This document shows positions 35,916 to 45,528 of a stretch of DNA of 64,000 nucleotides, one piece after another. Numbering within the stretch: position 1 is the first letter of the stretch; every line of letters begins with the position of its first letter. A program made the translations under genes and the position numbers. The stretch is from an uncultured Burkholderiales bacterium (GTDB taxonomy: Bacteria > Pseudomonadota > Gammaproteobacteria > Burkholderiales > Burkholderiaceae): assembly GCA_946480465.1 (NCBI GenBank), contig CAMLJY010000002.1:62001-126000 (forward strand). The letters run 5' to 3'. Under the pieces are notes generated by a model. The model made no database searches, was not told where the DNA came from, and worked only from the letters and a program-made list of their open reading frames with translations.

Positions 35916-36839
35916 ATGACCCTCACCGAGCTGCGCTACATCGTCGCGGTGGCCCGCGAGAAGCATTTCGGCCGTGCGGCGGAAGCCTGTTTCGTCTCGC
36001 AGCCCACGCTGTCGGTGGCGATCAAGAAGCTGGAAGAAGAGCTGGACCTCAAGCTCTTCGAGCGCGGCGCCAGTGAAGTGAGCGTGACGCCGCTGGGCGA
36101 GGCCATCGTGCGGCAGGCCCAGTCGGTGCTGGAGCAGGCGGCGGCGATCAAGGAGATCGCCAAGCGCGGCAAGGATCCGCTGAACGGCGCGCTGCGCCTG
36201 GGCATCATCTACACGATCGGCCCCTACCTGCTGCCCGAGCTGGTGAAGAACGCCATCGAGATGACGCCGCAGATGCCGCTGATGCTGCAGGAGAACTTCA
36301 CCGTCAAGCTGCTGGACATGCTGCGCACCGGCGAGCTCGACTGCGCCATCATGGCCGAGCCCTTCCCGGACACCGGCCTCGCGATCGCGCCGCTGTACGA
36401 CGAGCCCTTCGTCGTTGCCGTGCCGAGGAACCATCCGCTGGCCAAGCGCCAGCGCATCAGCGCGGACGAGCTGAAGAAGGAGACGATGCTGCTGCTGGGC
36501 ACCGGCCACTGCTTTCGCGACCACGTGCTGGAGGTGTGCCCCGAGTTCGCGCGCTTCTCCAGCGACGCCGACGGCATCCGCAAGAGCTTCGAGGGCTCGT
36601 CCCTGGAGACCATCAAGCACATGGTGGCCTCGGGCATGGGCGTGACGGTGGTGCCGCAGCTCAGCGTGCCGCGCGAGCCGCAGCCGCACGTCGTCTACAT
36701 CCCCTTCGAAGAGCCGGTGCCGACGCGCCGCGTGGTGCTGGCCTGGCGCCGCAGCTTCACCCGCTACGAGGCCATCGCGGCGCTGCGCAATGCCGTCTAC
36801 GCCTGCGAGCTGCAAGGCCTGCAGCGGTTGACGGCGTGA
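35916..36839 (+). CDS. oxyR: Hydrogen peroxide-inducible transcription activator OxyR
   Basis: A 307-residue LysR-family regulator. The N-terminal helix-turn-helix is in FGRAAEACFVSQPTLSVAIK. The redox pair of OxyR is present at exactly the E. coli positions, C199 and C208, in GHCFRDHVLEVC. On peroxide these form a disulfide and the tetramer activates catalase, dps and other defence genes. A catalase and a dps gene occur 5.5-7 kb downstream, a plausible local regulon. The gene begins only 33 bp after the upstream terminator, so its promoter must lie close to or overlap that hairpin. Confidence 0.95.
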   Translation: MTLTELRYIVAVAREKHFGRAAEACFVSQPTLSVAIKKLEEELDLKLFERGASEVSVTPLGEAIVRQAQSVLEQAAAIKEIAKRGKDPLNGALRLGIIYTIGPYLLPELVKNAIEMTPQMPLMLQENFTVKLLDMLRTGELDCAIMAEPFPDTGLAIAPLYDEPFVVAVPRNHPLAKRQRISADELKKETMLLLGTGHCFRDHVLEVCPEFARFSSDADGIRKSFEGSSLETIKHMVASGMGVTVVPQLSVPREPQPHVVYIPFEEPVPTRRVVLAWRRSFTRYEAIAALRNAVYACELQGLQRLTA

Positions 36840-37029
36840 ATCGAGCGCCCGGTCGCTCGGCAGCGCCGGGCCGGCGCGGCGGCCTTTCAACCGGCCTCAC
36901 GGGGCCGCGCGCTGACCGGCGGCGGCCGGCCACTCCGCCTCCCTGAAGCATCCCCCCTTCGAGGGAGGGATCGCCACCATCGCGCTGCTAGGATCTTCCT
37001 AACGATTGAAAGCAGCGCCGGGAGGGGGC

Positions 37030-40000
37030 ATGGCTTCGTACGAGACGCTCGACTACTTGCCGGATCTCACGGCAAGCGAGATGGCCGGCGCCGGCGCACT
37101 GGGCTTCGGTCCCGCCAGCGGCAATTCGGTCGGCTGGGACTATTCCGCCAGCGCATTCGGCAGCGAGCCCTACGCCATCCTGCATGCGCTCTACCGCTTC
37201 ACGGCGATCGAGGGCGCCACCTACGACATCTTCAGCACCAGCTACTTCGACCCCTTCGTCGTGCTGCTGTATGACGCGCAGGGCAATGCCATCGTCGCGA
37301 ACAGCGAGGCCGACGACCCCGCCGACTACCGCTTGGGCGACGGCGGCCTGTATGCCTCGGACGTCGTGTTCGGCTGGCGCGCCCCCTACAGCGGCGTCTT
37401 CTACGTCGATGCCAGCTGGCACCAGGGCAGCTATTACAGCTTCTACTCGCTGGCGCTGTACGAAGACCGCGACACCGCGGTCGCGAGCAACCGGGCGCCC
37501 GTCGTCGCGACGCCGCTGATCGACCAGGTCTGGCTCGAGGGCCGCGCGCTGTACTTCACCGTGCCCGCGGGCACCTTCACCGATCCCGATGGCCAGACGC
37601 TGGCGCTGTCCGCGCACCAGAGCAACGGCGGTGCGCTGCCGTCGTGGCTCAGCTTCGACGCGACCACGGGCAGGTTCACCGGCACGGCCCCGGCCGACTC
37701 GGCGGACCTCACGATCCGCGTCACCGCCACCGACCCCGGGGGGCTGAGCGTCTACGACGACGTCGTGTTCCGCACCACGGCGGACCAGGGCACCGGCCAG
37801 GTGCTCACCGGCACGCCCGGGGCCGACAGGCTGACCGGCGGACCGCTCGCCGACAGCATCGACGGCCTGGACGGCGACGACAGCCTCAGCGGCGGCGGCG
37901 GCAACGACACGCTGTACGGCGGCAAGGGCAACGACACCTTCGACTGGGACGTGGAGCAGCGCGGCGGCATCGACCGCTTCGAAGGCGGCAGCGGCAACGA
38001 CACCTATGTGCTGAATGACGCGGCCGACCAGGTCGTCGAGGCCGCGAACAACGGCACCGACAAGGTCTGGGTCCCGTTCGACTACTCGCTGGCCGCGCTG
38101 CCGAACGTGGAGAACCTGGCCGGCTTCGGCCCGCACGGCCTGGTGCTCAGCGGCAACGACGCCGCCAACCAGATCGGCGGCACCGACGGCGACGACACGC
38201 TGCAGGGCGGCAGGGGCGATGACCGCCTCGAAGGCCATGGCGGCAGCGACACGGCCGTCTTCAGCGGCAACTTCGCCGACTACACCATCCGCTACAGCAC
38301 CTCGGCCGGCAGCTACACCGTCACCGACAAGGTCGGCGGCCGCGACGGCTCGGACGTGCTCACCGGCATCGAGTTCTTCCAGTTCGCCGACGGCATGCGC
38401 GCGGCATCGGCGACCGCCTTCGACACCACGGCACCGACCGTGTTGACCTTCGACCCGGCCGACGAGTCGACCGCCGTGGCCGTCGGCACCGACCTGCGCC
38501 TGGTGTTCAGCGAGCCCATCCAGCGCGGCAGCGGCAACATCGTGCTCAAGACCGCGGCGGGGGCGGTGGTCGAGACCTTCAACGCGGCCACCAGCAGCGC
38601 CCTCGCGGTCGCCGGCGCCACGCTGACGATCAACCCGTCCGCGAACCTGGCGCCGGGCACGGCCTACCGCGTCGAGTTCGCGGCCGGCAGCCTGCAGGAC
38701 CTGGCCGGCAATGCCTATGCCGGCGGCAGCGGCTACAACTTCAGCACCCGGACGGCGGACGACCATGCCGGCGACGCGACGACCACCAGCCGCATCGGCA
38801 CCGGGCAAAGCGTCATCGGCAACATCGAGACGGCGGGCGATGCCGACTGGTTCGCCGTCACGCTGAATGCCGGCCAGCACTACGAATTCAAGCTCGACGG
38901 CACCACGCTTGCCGATCCCAAGCTCGACCTGTATTCGGCGAGCGGCGCGCTGGTGGGCAGCGACGACGACGGTGGCGCCGGCCTGAACGCGCTGCTGGGC
39001 TTCAACGCGACCGCCGGTGGCACCTATTTCGTGGCGGCCAGCGGCTACCGCTCGCAGACCGGCGCTTATCGCTTGAGCGTCAATTCGACGACGCTCGACG
39101 ACTTCGCCGCCAACACCTCCACCACCGGGCGTGTCGCGGTGGGGGGCAGCAGCGCCGGGCAGGTCGAGACGGCCAACGACGTCGACTGGTTCGCCGTCAG
39201 CCTGGGCGCCGGCCAGTCCTATCGCGTGAAGCTCACGGGCAACGGCCTGGCCGATCCGATTCTTTCCATCGTCAACGCGGCCGGCGCCGTGCTGGCCTCC
39301 GACGACGACAGCGGTGCCGGGCTGGACGCGCAAATCGACTTCACCGCGCCGGGCGATGCCACCTACTACCTGGCCGCGGCTGGCGTGCGCGGCGGCACCG
39401 GGGCCTATTCGGTCAGCGTGCAGACGCTCGCCATCGACGACTACGCGGCCGGCACCGGCACGGCGGGCCGCGTGATCGTGGGCGGCGCGGCCGCCGGCGG
39501 CACCATCGAGACCGGGGGCGACCAGGACTGGTTCGCCGTGAGCCTGACGGCGGGCCAGACCTACCAGTTCCGCCTGCAGGGCGTGACGCTGCCGGATGCC
39601 GCGCTGACGCTGTACGGCAGCAGCGGCACCGTCATCACGCGGGACGACAACGGCGGCGGCGGCCTGGACGCGCTGATCACCTTCCAGGCCAGCACCAGCG
39701 GCACGCACTACCTGGGGGCCGCGGCCGCCGGCACCCAGCTGGGCAGCTATTCGCTCAGCGCCGTGTCGGTGACGACCGACGACTACGCCGCCGACAGCAG
39801 CACCACCGGCCGCGTGAGCGCCGGCGGCGCGGTCACCGGCAGCATCGAGTCCGCCGCCGATGCCGACTGGTTCGCCATCACGCTGACCGCCGGCGAGCGC
39901 TACACCTTCCAGCTCGACGGCACCGGACTCGCCGACCCCTTGCTGACGCTGTACTCCGCCAGCGGCGCCACGCTGGCGCGCGACGACGACAGCGGCACGG

Positions 40001-41142
40001 GCAACAACGCGCTGCTGAGCTTCACGGCCACCAGCTCGGGCACGCACTTCCTGGCCGCATCCGCCTACGGCAGCTTCACCGGCGGCTACCGCCTCAGTGC
40101 CAGCAGCGCCGGCACCGGCAGCAGCGACGACTACGCCGGCAGCACGGCCACCACCGGCCGCATCAGCATCGGCGGCACGGCCTCCGGACGCGTCGAGACC
40201 GCGAACGACAGCGACTGGTTCGCCGTTTCGCTGTCCGCCGGCCAGCGCTACGACTTCCGGCTCGACGGCAGCGGCCAGAACGACCCGCTGCTGACGCTGT
40301 ACTCGGCGCAAGGCGCCGCGCTGGCCAGCGACGACGACGGCGGCGGCGGCTACAACGCGCTGCTGAGCTACCTGGCGCCCACCAGCGGCACCTACTACCT
40401 GGGCGCGCAGATGACCTCGGGCGGCACCGGGGCCTACAGCCTGTCGGCGCAGGCGAACACCGGCACCGGCGGCGGCACCGGAGGCGACGGCGGCTTCACG
40501 ATCCGGGTCGCCTACAGCGGCGAGGCCCGCTTCCAGACCTACTTCGACCAGGCGGCGCAGCGCTGGGCGCAGATCATCGTCGGCGACCTGCCGGACGTCA
40601 GCGACCGTCAGTTCGGCACCATCGACGACCTGCTGATCGAAGCCAGCATCCAGTCCATCGACGGTGCCGGCGGCATCCTGGGCCAGGCCGGCGCCACGGC
40701 CTGGCGCGGCGCCAGCGGGGCCAACCTGGCCTACCGCGGCATCATGCAGTTCGACGGCGCCGACCTCGCCGCCATGGAAGCCCAGGGCACGCTGTTCAGT
40801 GTGGTGCTGCACGAGATGGGGCACATCCTCGGCATCAACGGCGCCACCTTCCGGCAGAAGGGGCTGGTCAGCGGCGCCAACTACATCGGCAGCAACGGCG
40901 TCGAGGCCTACCGCCAGCTCACCGGGAACCTCGGCCTCACCAGCGTGCCGGTCGAGACCGGCGGCGGTTCCGGCACCGCGGGCAGCCACTGGTCGGAGGC
41001 GGTATTCGGCGCCGAGCTGATGACCGGCTATGCGGAGAATGCGCCTCCCATGCCCCTGTCCATCATCACCGTCGGCTGCCTCGACGACCTGGGCTACACC
41101 GTCAACTACGGCGCGGCCGATGCCTACGTCGTGGGTGCTTGA
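37030..41142 (+). CDS. Giant secreted metzincin protease with RTX and pre-peptidase C-terminal repeats
   Basis: A 1370-residue protein without a Sec signal peptide. In order: an N-terminal PPC-like domain (about 10-150), an Ig/cadherin-like domain (155-255), RTX nonapeptide repeats (260-310 and 383-400; GGGGNDTLYGGKGNDTF), an Ig-like domain with DPADESTAVAVGTDLRLVFS (465-575), and five PPC domains of about 113 residues starting at 577, 690, 803, 917 and 1033. A zinc protease domain follows from about 1150. Its zinc motif is H1261-E-M-G-H1265 with ILGI, the third histidine probably H1320 and the Met-turn M1331 (ELMTGY). The long gap to the third histidine resembles leishmanolysin (M8). RTX repeats suggest type I secretion. 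ATG 37030 is behind GGAGGGGG. Confidence 0.85.
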   Translation: MASYETLDYLPDLTASEMAGAGALGFGPASGNSVGWDYSASAFGSEPYAILHALYRFTAIEGATYDIFSTSYFDPFVVLLYDAQGNAIVANSEADDPADYRLGDGGLYASDVVFGWRAPYSGVFYVDASWHQGSYYSFYSLALYEDRDTAVASNRAPVVATPLIDQVWLEGRALYFTVPAGTFTDPDGQTLALSAHQSNGGALPSWLSFDATTGRFTGTAPADSADLTIRVTATDPGGLSVYDDVVFRTTADQGTGQVLTGTPGADRLTGGPLADSIDGLDGDDSLSGGGGNDTLYGGKGNDTFDWDVEQRGGIDRFEGGSGNDTYVLNDAADQVVEAANNGTDKVWVPFDYSLAALPNVENLAGFGPHGLVLSGNDAANQIGGTDGDDTLQGGRGDDRLEGHGGSDTAVFSGNFADYTIRYSTSAGSYTVTDKVGGRDGSDVLTGIEFFQFADGMRAASATAFDTTAPTVLTFDPADESTAVAVGTDLRLVFSEPIQRGSGNIVLKTAAGAVVETFNAATSSALAVAGATLTINPSANLAPGTAYRVEFAAGSLQDLAGNAYAGGSGYNFSTRTADDHAGDATTTSRIGTGQSVIGNIETAGDADWFAVTLNAGQHYEFKLDGTTLADPKLDLYSASGALVGSDDDGGAGLNALLGFNATAGGTYFVAASGYRSQTGAYRLSVNSTTLDDFAANTSTTGRVAVGGSSAGQVETANDVDWFAVSLGAGQSYRVKLTGNGLADPILSIVNAAGAVLASDDDSGAGLDAQIDFTAPGDATYYLAAAGVRGGTGAYSVSVQTLAIDDYAAGTGTAGRVIVGGAAAGGTIETGGDQDWFAVSLTAGQTYQFRLQGVTLPDAALTLYGSSGTVITRDDNGGGGLDALITFQASTSGTHYLGAAAAGTQLGSYSLSAVSVTTDDYAADSSTTGRVSAGGAVTGSIESAADADWFAITLTAGERYTFQLDGTGLADPLLTLYSASGATLARDDDSGTGNNALLSFTATSSGTHFLAASAYGSFTGGYRLSASSAGTGSSDDYAGSTATTGRISIGGTASGRVETANDSDWFAVSLSAGQRYDFRLDGSGQNDPLLTLYSAQGAALASDDDGGGGYNALLSYLAPTSGTYYLGAQMTSGGTGAYSLSAQANTGTGGGTGGDGGFTIRVAYSGEARFQTYFDQAAQRWAQIIVGDLPDVSDRQFGTIDDLLIEASIQSIDGAGGILGQAGATAWRGASGANLAYRGIMQFDGADLAAMEAQGTLFSVVLHEMGHILGINGATFRQKGLVSGANYIGSNGVEAYRQLTGNLGLTSVPVETGGGSGTAGSHWSEAVFGAELMTGYAENAPPMPLSIITVGCLDDLGYTVNYGAADAYVVGA

Positions 41143-41154
41143 GAACGACAGCAC

Positions 41155-42123
41155 ATGGCCATCATCACCTCTTCCGCCGCGGCATTCGACAACCTGTCGC
41201 CCTTGCCGGGGACGCTCACGTCAGCCGCCAGCGATTCGGTGGCGATCAGCTTCGCTGCCGCGGGTGCCAAGCTGCAGTCGACGCTGAAGCTCTACGGCAG
41301 CTTCGACGCGCAAGGCAATGCCGTCTCGCTGACCAACGCCACCTGCGTGCAGCCCGATGCACAGGCGGTGAGCCTGGCCTTCCCGTCCGGCACCGCGGCC
41401 CTGACGCTGCCGGCCAGCACCAGCCTGCGTGTCGATCACCTGCTGGCGGCGCTGTTGACCGGCGATGACTGGTTCACGCTGGGCGCCGGAGCGGACCGCG
41501 TCGACGCCGGCGGGGGCGACGACTACGTCAACGGCGGCGCCGGCGGCGACCTGGTCCGCGGCGCCGCCGGCAACGACGTCATCGCCGGGGGCGACGGACT
41601 CGACACGGCGCTCTACGCCGGTCCGCGCTCGCGTTATGCGGTGGCCGCCACGGGCAGCGGGTTCACCGTCACCGACCAATCCGGCGCCGAGGGCGCCGAC
41701 CAGCTGGGCGGTATCGAACGCCTGCAGTTCAGCGATGCGCGCGTCGCGCTGGATCTCGACGGCCACGCCGGCCAGGTCGCGAAGATCCTGGGTGCCGTCT
41801 TCGGCGCGAAGGCCGTGGGCAACCGCGAATTCGTCGGCATCGGCCTGCAGCTGATGGACGAGGGCATGGGCTACGAGGCGCTGGCCGCACTGGCGGTCGG
41901 CGCCACCGGCCAATCCGCGCCGGAAGACGTGGTGCGCCTGCTGTGGAGCAACGTCATCGGCAGCACGCCCAGTGCGCAGGACATCCAGCCCTTCGTCGAG
42001 CTGCTGACGCATGGCACCAGCATCGGTCAGCTCACCGTGCTGGCGGCGGACACGCCGTTCAACACCGCCAACATCGACCTCACCGGGCTGGCGAAGAGCG
42101 GCATCGACTACATCGCCGCTTGA
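41155..42123 (+). CDS. RTX-like secreted protein
   Basis: A 322-residue protein 12 bp after the protease gene, surely in the same transcript. The N-terminal 100 residues are beta-rich without a named domain. A short RTX block follows (about 105-145: GADRVDAGGGDDYVNGGAGGD in parts), then FTVTDQSGAEGADQLGGIERLQFSD. The C-terminal 110 residues resemble the DUF4214-type region found at the end of many type I-secreted Burkholderiales proteins. There is no Sec signal. It may be a companion or export partner of the protease. No TolC, membrane fusion or ABC exporter gene is nearby. Confidence 0.75.
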   Translation: MAIITSSAAAFDNLSPLPGTLTSAASDSVAISFAAAGAKLQSTLKLYGSFDAQGNAVSLTNATCVQPDAQAVSLAFPSGTAALTLPASTSLRVDHLLAALLTGDDWFTLGAGADRVDAGGGDDYVNGGAGGDLVRGAAGNDVIAGGDGLDTALYAGPRSRYAVAATGSGFTVTDQSGAEGADQLGGIERLQFSDARVALDLDGHAGQVAKILGAVFGAKAVGNREFVGIGLQLMDEGMGYEALAALAVGATGQSAPEDVVRLLWSNVIGSTPSAQDIQPFVELLTHGTSIGQLTVLAADTPFNTANIDLTGLAKSGIDYIAA

Positions 42124-42192
42124 GGCGGCAGCGCCCCGGGCGGGCGCCGGGCCTGCCGCTGCGCGGGGCCGATCCATCGCCGCGCCTATCGG

Positions 42193-42217
42193 GCCGATAG
42201 CCGCCTCGGCTATCGGC
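42193..42217. promoter_or_regulatory. Perfect inverted repeat upstream of catalase
   Basis: GCCGATAGCCG-CCT-CGGCTATCGGC is an 11-bp perfect inverted repeat, 70 bp after the RTX gene and 78 bp before the catalase gene. It could end the RTX transcript or be an operator. It contains ATAG and CTAT, and another CTAT lies seven bases upstream, as in OxyR sites. The spacing inside the palindrome is nine instead of seven, so an OxyR site is not proven. Confidence 0.5.
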
Positions 42218-42294
42218 GTGCTGCGTTCAATCGAATGGACCCGCAGGGGCGCGATTCCTAGCATTCGGGCATCCCACTCCGCAGGAGCCGCCCG

Positions 42295-43764
42295 ATGAAC
42301 CCGCCGACACTGACCACCGCCTCCGGCATCCCCGTCGCCGACAACCAGAACGCCATCACCGCCGGCCCGCGCGGGCCGATCCTGCTGCAGGACTTCCACC
42401 TGATCGAGAAGCTGCAGCACTTCAACCGCGAGCGCATCCCCGAGCGCGTGGTGCATGCCAAGGGTTCGGGTGCGTACGGCCGATTCACCGCCACCCACGA
42501 CATCACCGGCCTCACCAAGGCGCGCCTGTTCGCCGAGATCGGCCAGACGACCGAGATCTTCGTGCGCTTCTCCACCGTTGGCGGCGAGCGCGGCTCCGCC
42601 GACACCGAGCGCGACCCGCGCGGCTTCGCGATCCGCTTCTACACCGAGGAGGGCAACTGGGACCTCGCCGGCAACAACACGCCGATGTTCTTCATCAAGG
42701 ACCCGATCAAGTTCCCCGACTTCGTGCACACGCAGAAGCGCGACCCGCAGACCAACCTGAAGTCGCCGACCATGATGTGGGACTTCTGGAGCCGCGCGCC
42801 GGAGAGCCTGCACCAGGTGACCATGCTGTTCAGCGACCGCGGCACGCCGGACGGCTACCGCCACATGGACGGCTTCGGCAGCCACACCTACAGCCTGATC
42901 AACGCGGCCGGCGAGCGGGTGTGGGTGAAGTGGCACTTCAAGACGCAGCAGGGCATCCGCAACCTCAGCGCGGCCGACGCAGTGCGCCTGGCCGGTGCCG
43001 ACCCCGACTACGCGCAGCGCGACCTGTTCGAGGCCATCGCGCGAGGCGACTTCCCGAAGTGGACGGTGTACCTGCAGGTGATGACGGAGGAACAGCGCGT
43101 GGCCTGGGAAGCGCGCACCGGCTGGAACGCCTTCGACCTGACCAAGGTCTGGCCGCATGCCGACTTCCCCCGCATCCCGGTCGGGGTGCTGGAGCTGAAC
43201 CGCAACCCGGTCAACTACCACGCCGAGGTGGAGCAGGCCGCCTTCAGTCCCGCCAACGTGGTGCCCGGCCTGGGCTACAGCCCGGACAAGATGCTGCAGG
43301 GCCGGCTCTTCGCGTACCACGACGCGCAGCTGTACCGCGTCGGAACCAACCACCAGCACCTGCCGGTGAACCGGCCGCGCTGCCCCTTCCACCACCAGCA
43401 GCGCGACGGCGCGATGGCCGGCACCGGTCCCGACAACAACGGTGGCGCGGCGCCGAACTATCACGTCATTGACGCGGCCGGTGTTGCCGCCCAAGGCTTC
43501 GGCCATGGCGATCCGGGCTGGGCGATCGGCGGCACCGCGGGCCGCCACGATCCGCGTGGCGGCGACGACGACTTCACCCAGGCCGGCAACCTGTTCCGCC
43601 TGCTGCCGCCGGCCGAGCGACAGAACCTGTTCGACAACATCGCCAATGCGATGGGCGGCGTCGCCCCCGAGATCCAGGCACGCCAGTTGGCGCACTTCGA
43701 CCGTGCCGACCCGGCGTACGGCGCCGGCGTGCGGGCCGCGCTGGCCGCGCGGGAACGGCGATGA
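42295..43764 (+). CDS. katA: Monofunctional heme catalase (small-subunit clade)
   Basis: A 489-residue catalase of the small-subunit class. The catalytic histidine lies in [14 protein letters not shown], the asparagine in [15 protein letters not shown], and the heme-ligand tyrosine in [15 protein letters not shown], followed by [28 protein letters not shown] is also typical. The cytoplasmic location is inferred from the lack of a signal peptide. It lies downstream of oxyR and close to dps, consistent with peroxide induction. The stop overlaps the start of a 50-codon gene as ATGA. Confidence 0.95.
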   Translation: MNPPTLTTASGIPVADNQNAITAGPRGPILLQDFHLIEKLQHFNRERIPERVVHAKGSGAYGRFTATHDITGLTKARLFAEIGQTTEIFVRFSTVGGERGSADTERDPRGFAIRFYTEEGNWDLAGNNTPMFFIKDPIKFPDFVHTQKRDPQTNLKSPTMMWDFWSRAPESLHQVTMLFSDRGTPDGYRHMDGFGSHTYSLINAAGERVWVKWHFKTQQGIRNLSAADAVRLAGADPDYAQRDLFEAIARGDFPKWTVYLQVMTEEQRVAWEARTGWNAFDLTKVWPHADFPRIPVGVLELNRNPVNYHAEVEQAAFSPANVVPGLGYSPDKMLQGRLFAYHDAQLYRVGTNHQHLPVNRPRCPFHHQQRDGAMAGTGPDNNGGAAPNYHVIDAAGVAAQGFGHGDPGWAIGGTAGRHDPRGGDDDFTQAGNLFRLLPPAERQNLFDNIANAMGGVAPEIQARQLAHFDRADPAYGAGVRAALAARERR

Positions 43765-43913
43765 GCGCCGCCGCCCGGCCGCCCGAAGGCGGCGCTCCGC
43801 CGACCGAAGCCAGCCCCCGCGTCAGCTGCCGGCCCTGGCGCAGCCGCCTGGGCTGGGGCATCGAGATCGCCGGGCTCGCGGTGCTGCTGCACCAGGCCTG
43901 GCGCATTGGCTGA
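43761..43913 (+). CDS. Small putative membrane protein coupled to katA
   Basis: A 50-codon frame whose ATG overlaps the catalase stop (ATGA), a common sign of translational coupling. The first 28 residues are proline- and arginine-rich. The last 22 contain one hydrophobic stretch ([16 protein letters not shown]) that could be a membrane anchor. It ends 71 bp before dps. I recognise no family. The coding call rests on the overlap and the hydrophobic end only. Confidence 0.4.
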   Translation: MSAAARPPEGGAPPTEASPRVSCRPWRSRLGWGIEIAGLAVLLHQAWRIG

Positions 43914-43984
43914 TCGCCGTCATCCGGCGGCACGCCGCGCCTCGGTACAGTCGCCAGGCCCATTGCCCGAACCAGGAGAGACCC

Positions 43985-44509
43985 ATGGCGAAGAAGGACA
44001 AAGCGAAGGCCGCAGCGCCCGCCCCCGCGAGCGGTGCCGCGATCAACATCGGCATCAGCGACAAGGACCGCGCGGCGATTGCCGCAGGCCTGTCGCGCCT
44101 GCTGGCCGACACCTACACGCTGTACCTGACGACCCACAACTTCCACTGGAACGTCACCGGGCCGATGTTCAACACGCTGCACGCGATGTTCATGGCCCAG
44201 TACACCGAGCTGTGGGGTGCGGTCGACCCCATTGCCGAGCGCATCCGTTCGCTGGGCCACACCGCGCCCGGGTCGTACGCGCAATTCGGCGCACTGGCCT
44301 CGATCAAGGACGCGCCGGCCACGCCGCCCAAGGCGCTGGAGATGGTGCGCATCCTGGTCGAGGGCCACGAGGCGGTGGCGCGCACCGCGCGCAGCATCTT
44401 CCCGCTGGCCGACGCCGCCAGCGACGAACCGACCGCCGACCTGCTGACGCAGCGGCTGGCGGTGCACGAGCAGACGGCATGGATGCTGCGCTCGCTGCTC
44501 GAGGACTGA
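43985..44509 (+). CDS. dps: DNA-protection ferritin-like protein Dps
   Basis: A 174-residue Dps. The inter-subunit ferroxidase residues are in [20 protein letters not shown], followed by [19 protein letters not shown]. The lysine- and alanine-rich N-terminal tail ([16 protein letters not shown]) is the DNA-binding type. It stores iron with peroxide as oxidant and shields DNA. AGGAGA lies six bases before the ATG. With OxyR and catalase it forms a peroxide-defence group. It converges with the Fpg gene. Confidence 0.95.
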   Translation: MAKKDKAKAAAPAPASGAAINIGISDKDRAAIAAGLSRLLADTYTLYLTTHNFHWNVTGPMFNTLHAMFMAQYTELWGAVDPIAERIRSLGHTAPGSYAQFGALASIKDAPATPPKALEMVRILVEGHEAVARTARSIFPLADAASDEPTADLLTQRLAVHEQTAWMLRSLLED

Positions 44510-44560
44510 GGGCCGCCGCCGTCGCGGGCCGCGCCGCCCAGTCGGCCGGCGACGGCCTGC

Positions 44561-44580
44561 GCCGGCCGTTCGGCCGGCTT
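44561..44580. terminator. Hairpin between convergent dps and fpg-family genes
   Basis: GCCGGCC-GTTC-GGCCGGC forms a perfect seven-pair stem, followed by only TT on the plus strand. It sits in the 79-bp gap between two convergent genes and probably serves both. Confidence 0.5.
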
Positions 44581-44588
44581 GGCTGCCT

Positions 44589-45503
44589 TCACAGGTCGTC
44601 GATGTGCTTCGGCCAGCTGGCCTTCAAGAGCCGCGACAGCGCGCGGTCGGCCAGCAGCTTGCCGCCGGTCTGGCAGCGGGCGCAGTAGTTCGTCTCGTTG
44701 TCGGCGTGGATGATGCGCTGCACCGGCGAGCCGCAATCGGGGCAGGGCTGGCCGAAGCGGCCGTGCACCGCCATCTGCGGGTGGAAGGCGGTCACCTTGT
44801 CCGGCCAGCCGCCGTGCGCGGCCGCCTCGGCGCGCAGGCGCTCGGTCCACTCGGCCAGCACCGTGCGGCAGGCTTCGAGCAGCCGCTGAATTTCCACGTT
44901 ATCGAGTTTCTTCGTCAGCGTGACCGGCGACAGCCGCGCCCGGTGCAGGATCTCGTCCGAATACGCGTTGCCGATGCCGCTGAAGAGCTGCGGGTTGGTC
45001 AGCGCGCGCTTCAGCGTGTGGTTCTCGCGCTGCAGCTGCGTGCCGAAGGCCGGTGCATCGATCGCGAACACGTCCAGGCCACCGGGGTCCATGGCCGCCA
45101 GCGCGGCGCGGTCGGGCAGCAGGTGGATGGACGCGCGGCGCTGCGTACCGGCTTCGGTCAGCGCGATCTGGCCGGACTCGAACTCGAACACGGCCAGCGT
45201 GATGCGGCCGGGCGGCTTGGCGCCCGGCGCCAGCCAGCGCAGGCGGCCGGCGATCATCAGGTGGATCACCAGCAGCAGTTCCGCACTGCCCGAAGCCGAG
45301 GCCGCGGGCGGCCGCAGCACCAGCACCAGGCGCTTGCCCAGCCGTTCCACCGCCTGCAGCGTGCAGCCCTCGGCGGACGAGATCGGCGGCAGGGCGCTGC
45401 GCAGCACGAAAGGATTCAGGATGCGCAGGCGCTTCAGCACCTGGCCGCGTGCTTTGGATGCCAGGCTCTCGATGTAGACGGTGACGTCGGGCAGCTCCGG
45501 CAT
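44589..45503 (-). CDS. DNA-formamidopyrimidine glycosylase family protein (Fpg/Nei)
   Basis: A 304-residue Fpg/Nei-family base-excision glycosylase. The N-terminal catalytic proline and glutamate are intact in MPELPDV. The helix-two-turn-helix is around LFSGIGNAYSDEILHRARLSP, and the C-terminal zinc finger shows CPDCG and NETNYCARCQTGG. The opening MPELPDVTVYIE differs from classical MutM (PELPEVE), so substrate preference, 8-oxoguanine or oxidised pyrimidines, is left open. It starts 25 bp after the helicase gene on the same strand and may be co-transcribed with it. Confidence 0.88.
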   Translation of the reverse strand: MPELPDVTVYIESLASKARGQVLKRLRILNPFVLRSALPPISSAEGCTLQAVERLGKRLVLVLRPPAASASGSAELLLVIHLMIAGRLRWLAPGAKPPGRITLAVFEFESGQIALTEAGTQRRASIHLLPDRAALAAMDPGGLDVFAIDAPAFGTQLQRENHTLKRALTNPQLFSGIGNAYSDEILHRARLSPVTLTKKLDNVEIQRLLEACRTVLAEWTERLRAEAAAHGGWPDKVTAFHPQMAVHGRFGQPCPDCGSPVQRIIHADNETNYCARCQTGGKLLADRALSRLLKASWPKHIDDL

Positions 45504-45528
45504 CGGGGGCCTCTAGGCAGGGGCGGCC

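Noticed and set aside
36988..41154. A 1388-codon open frame antisense to the RTX protease gene
   Set aside because: Its translation is rich in Val, Ala, Arg and Gly without domains, while the plus strand has clear domains and a zinc site. Long antisense frames are expected in high-GC coding DNA.
42186..42217. A textbook OxyR binding site before catalase
   Set aside because: CTAT-N7-ATAG fits, but the next interval is nine bases instead of seven and the outer elements are missing. Kept only as an inverted repeat.
43442..43984. An N-terminal extension of Dps running back into catalase
   Set aside because: Out of frame with catalase and Arg/Ala-rich; Dps has its own ribosome-binding site and a standard start at 43985.
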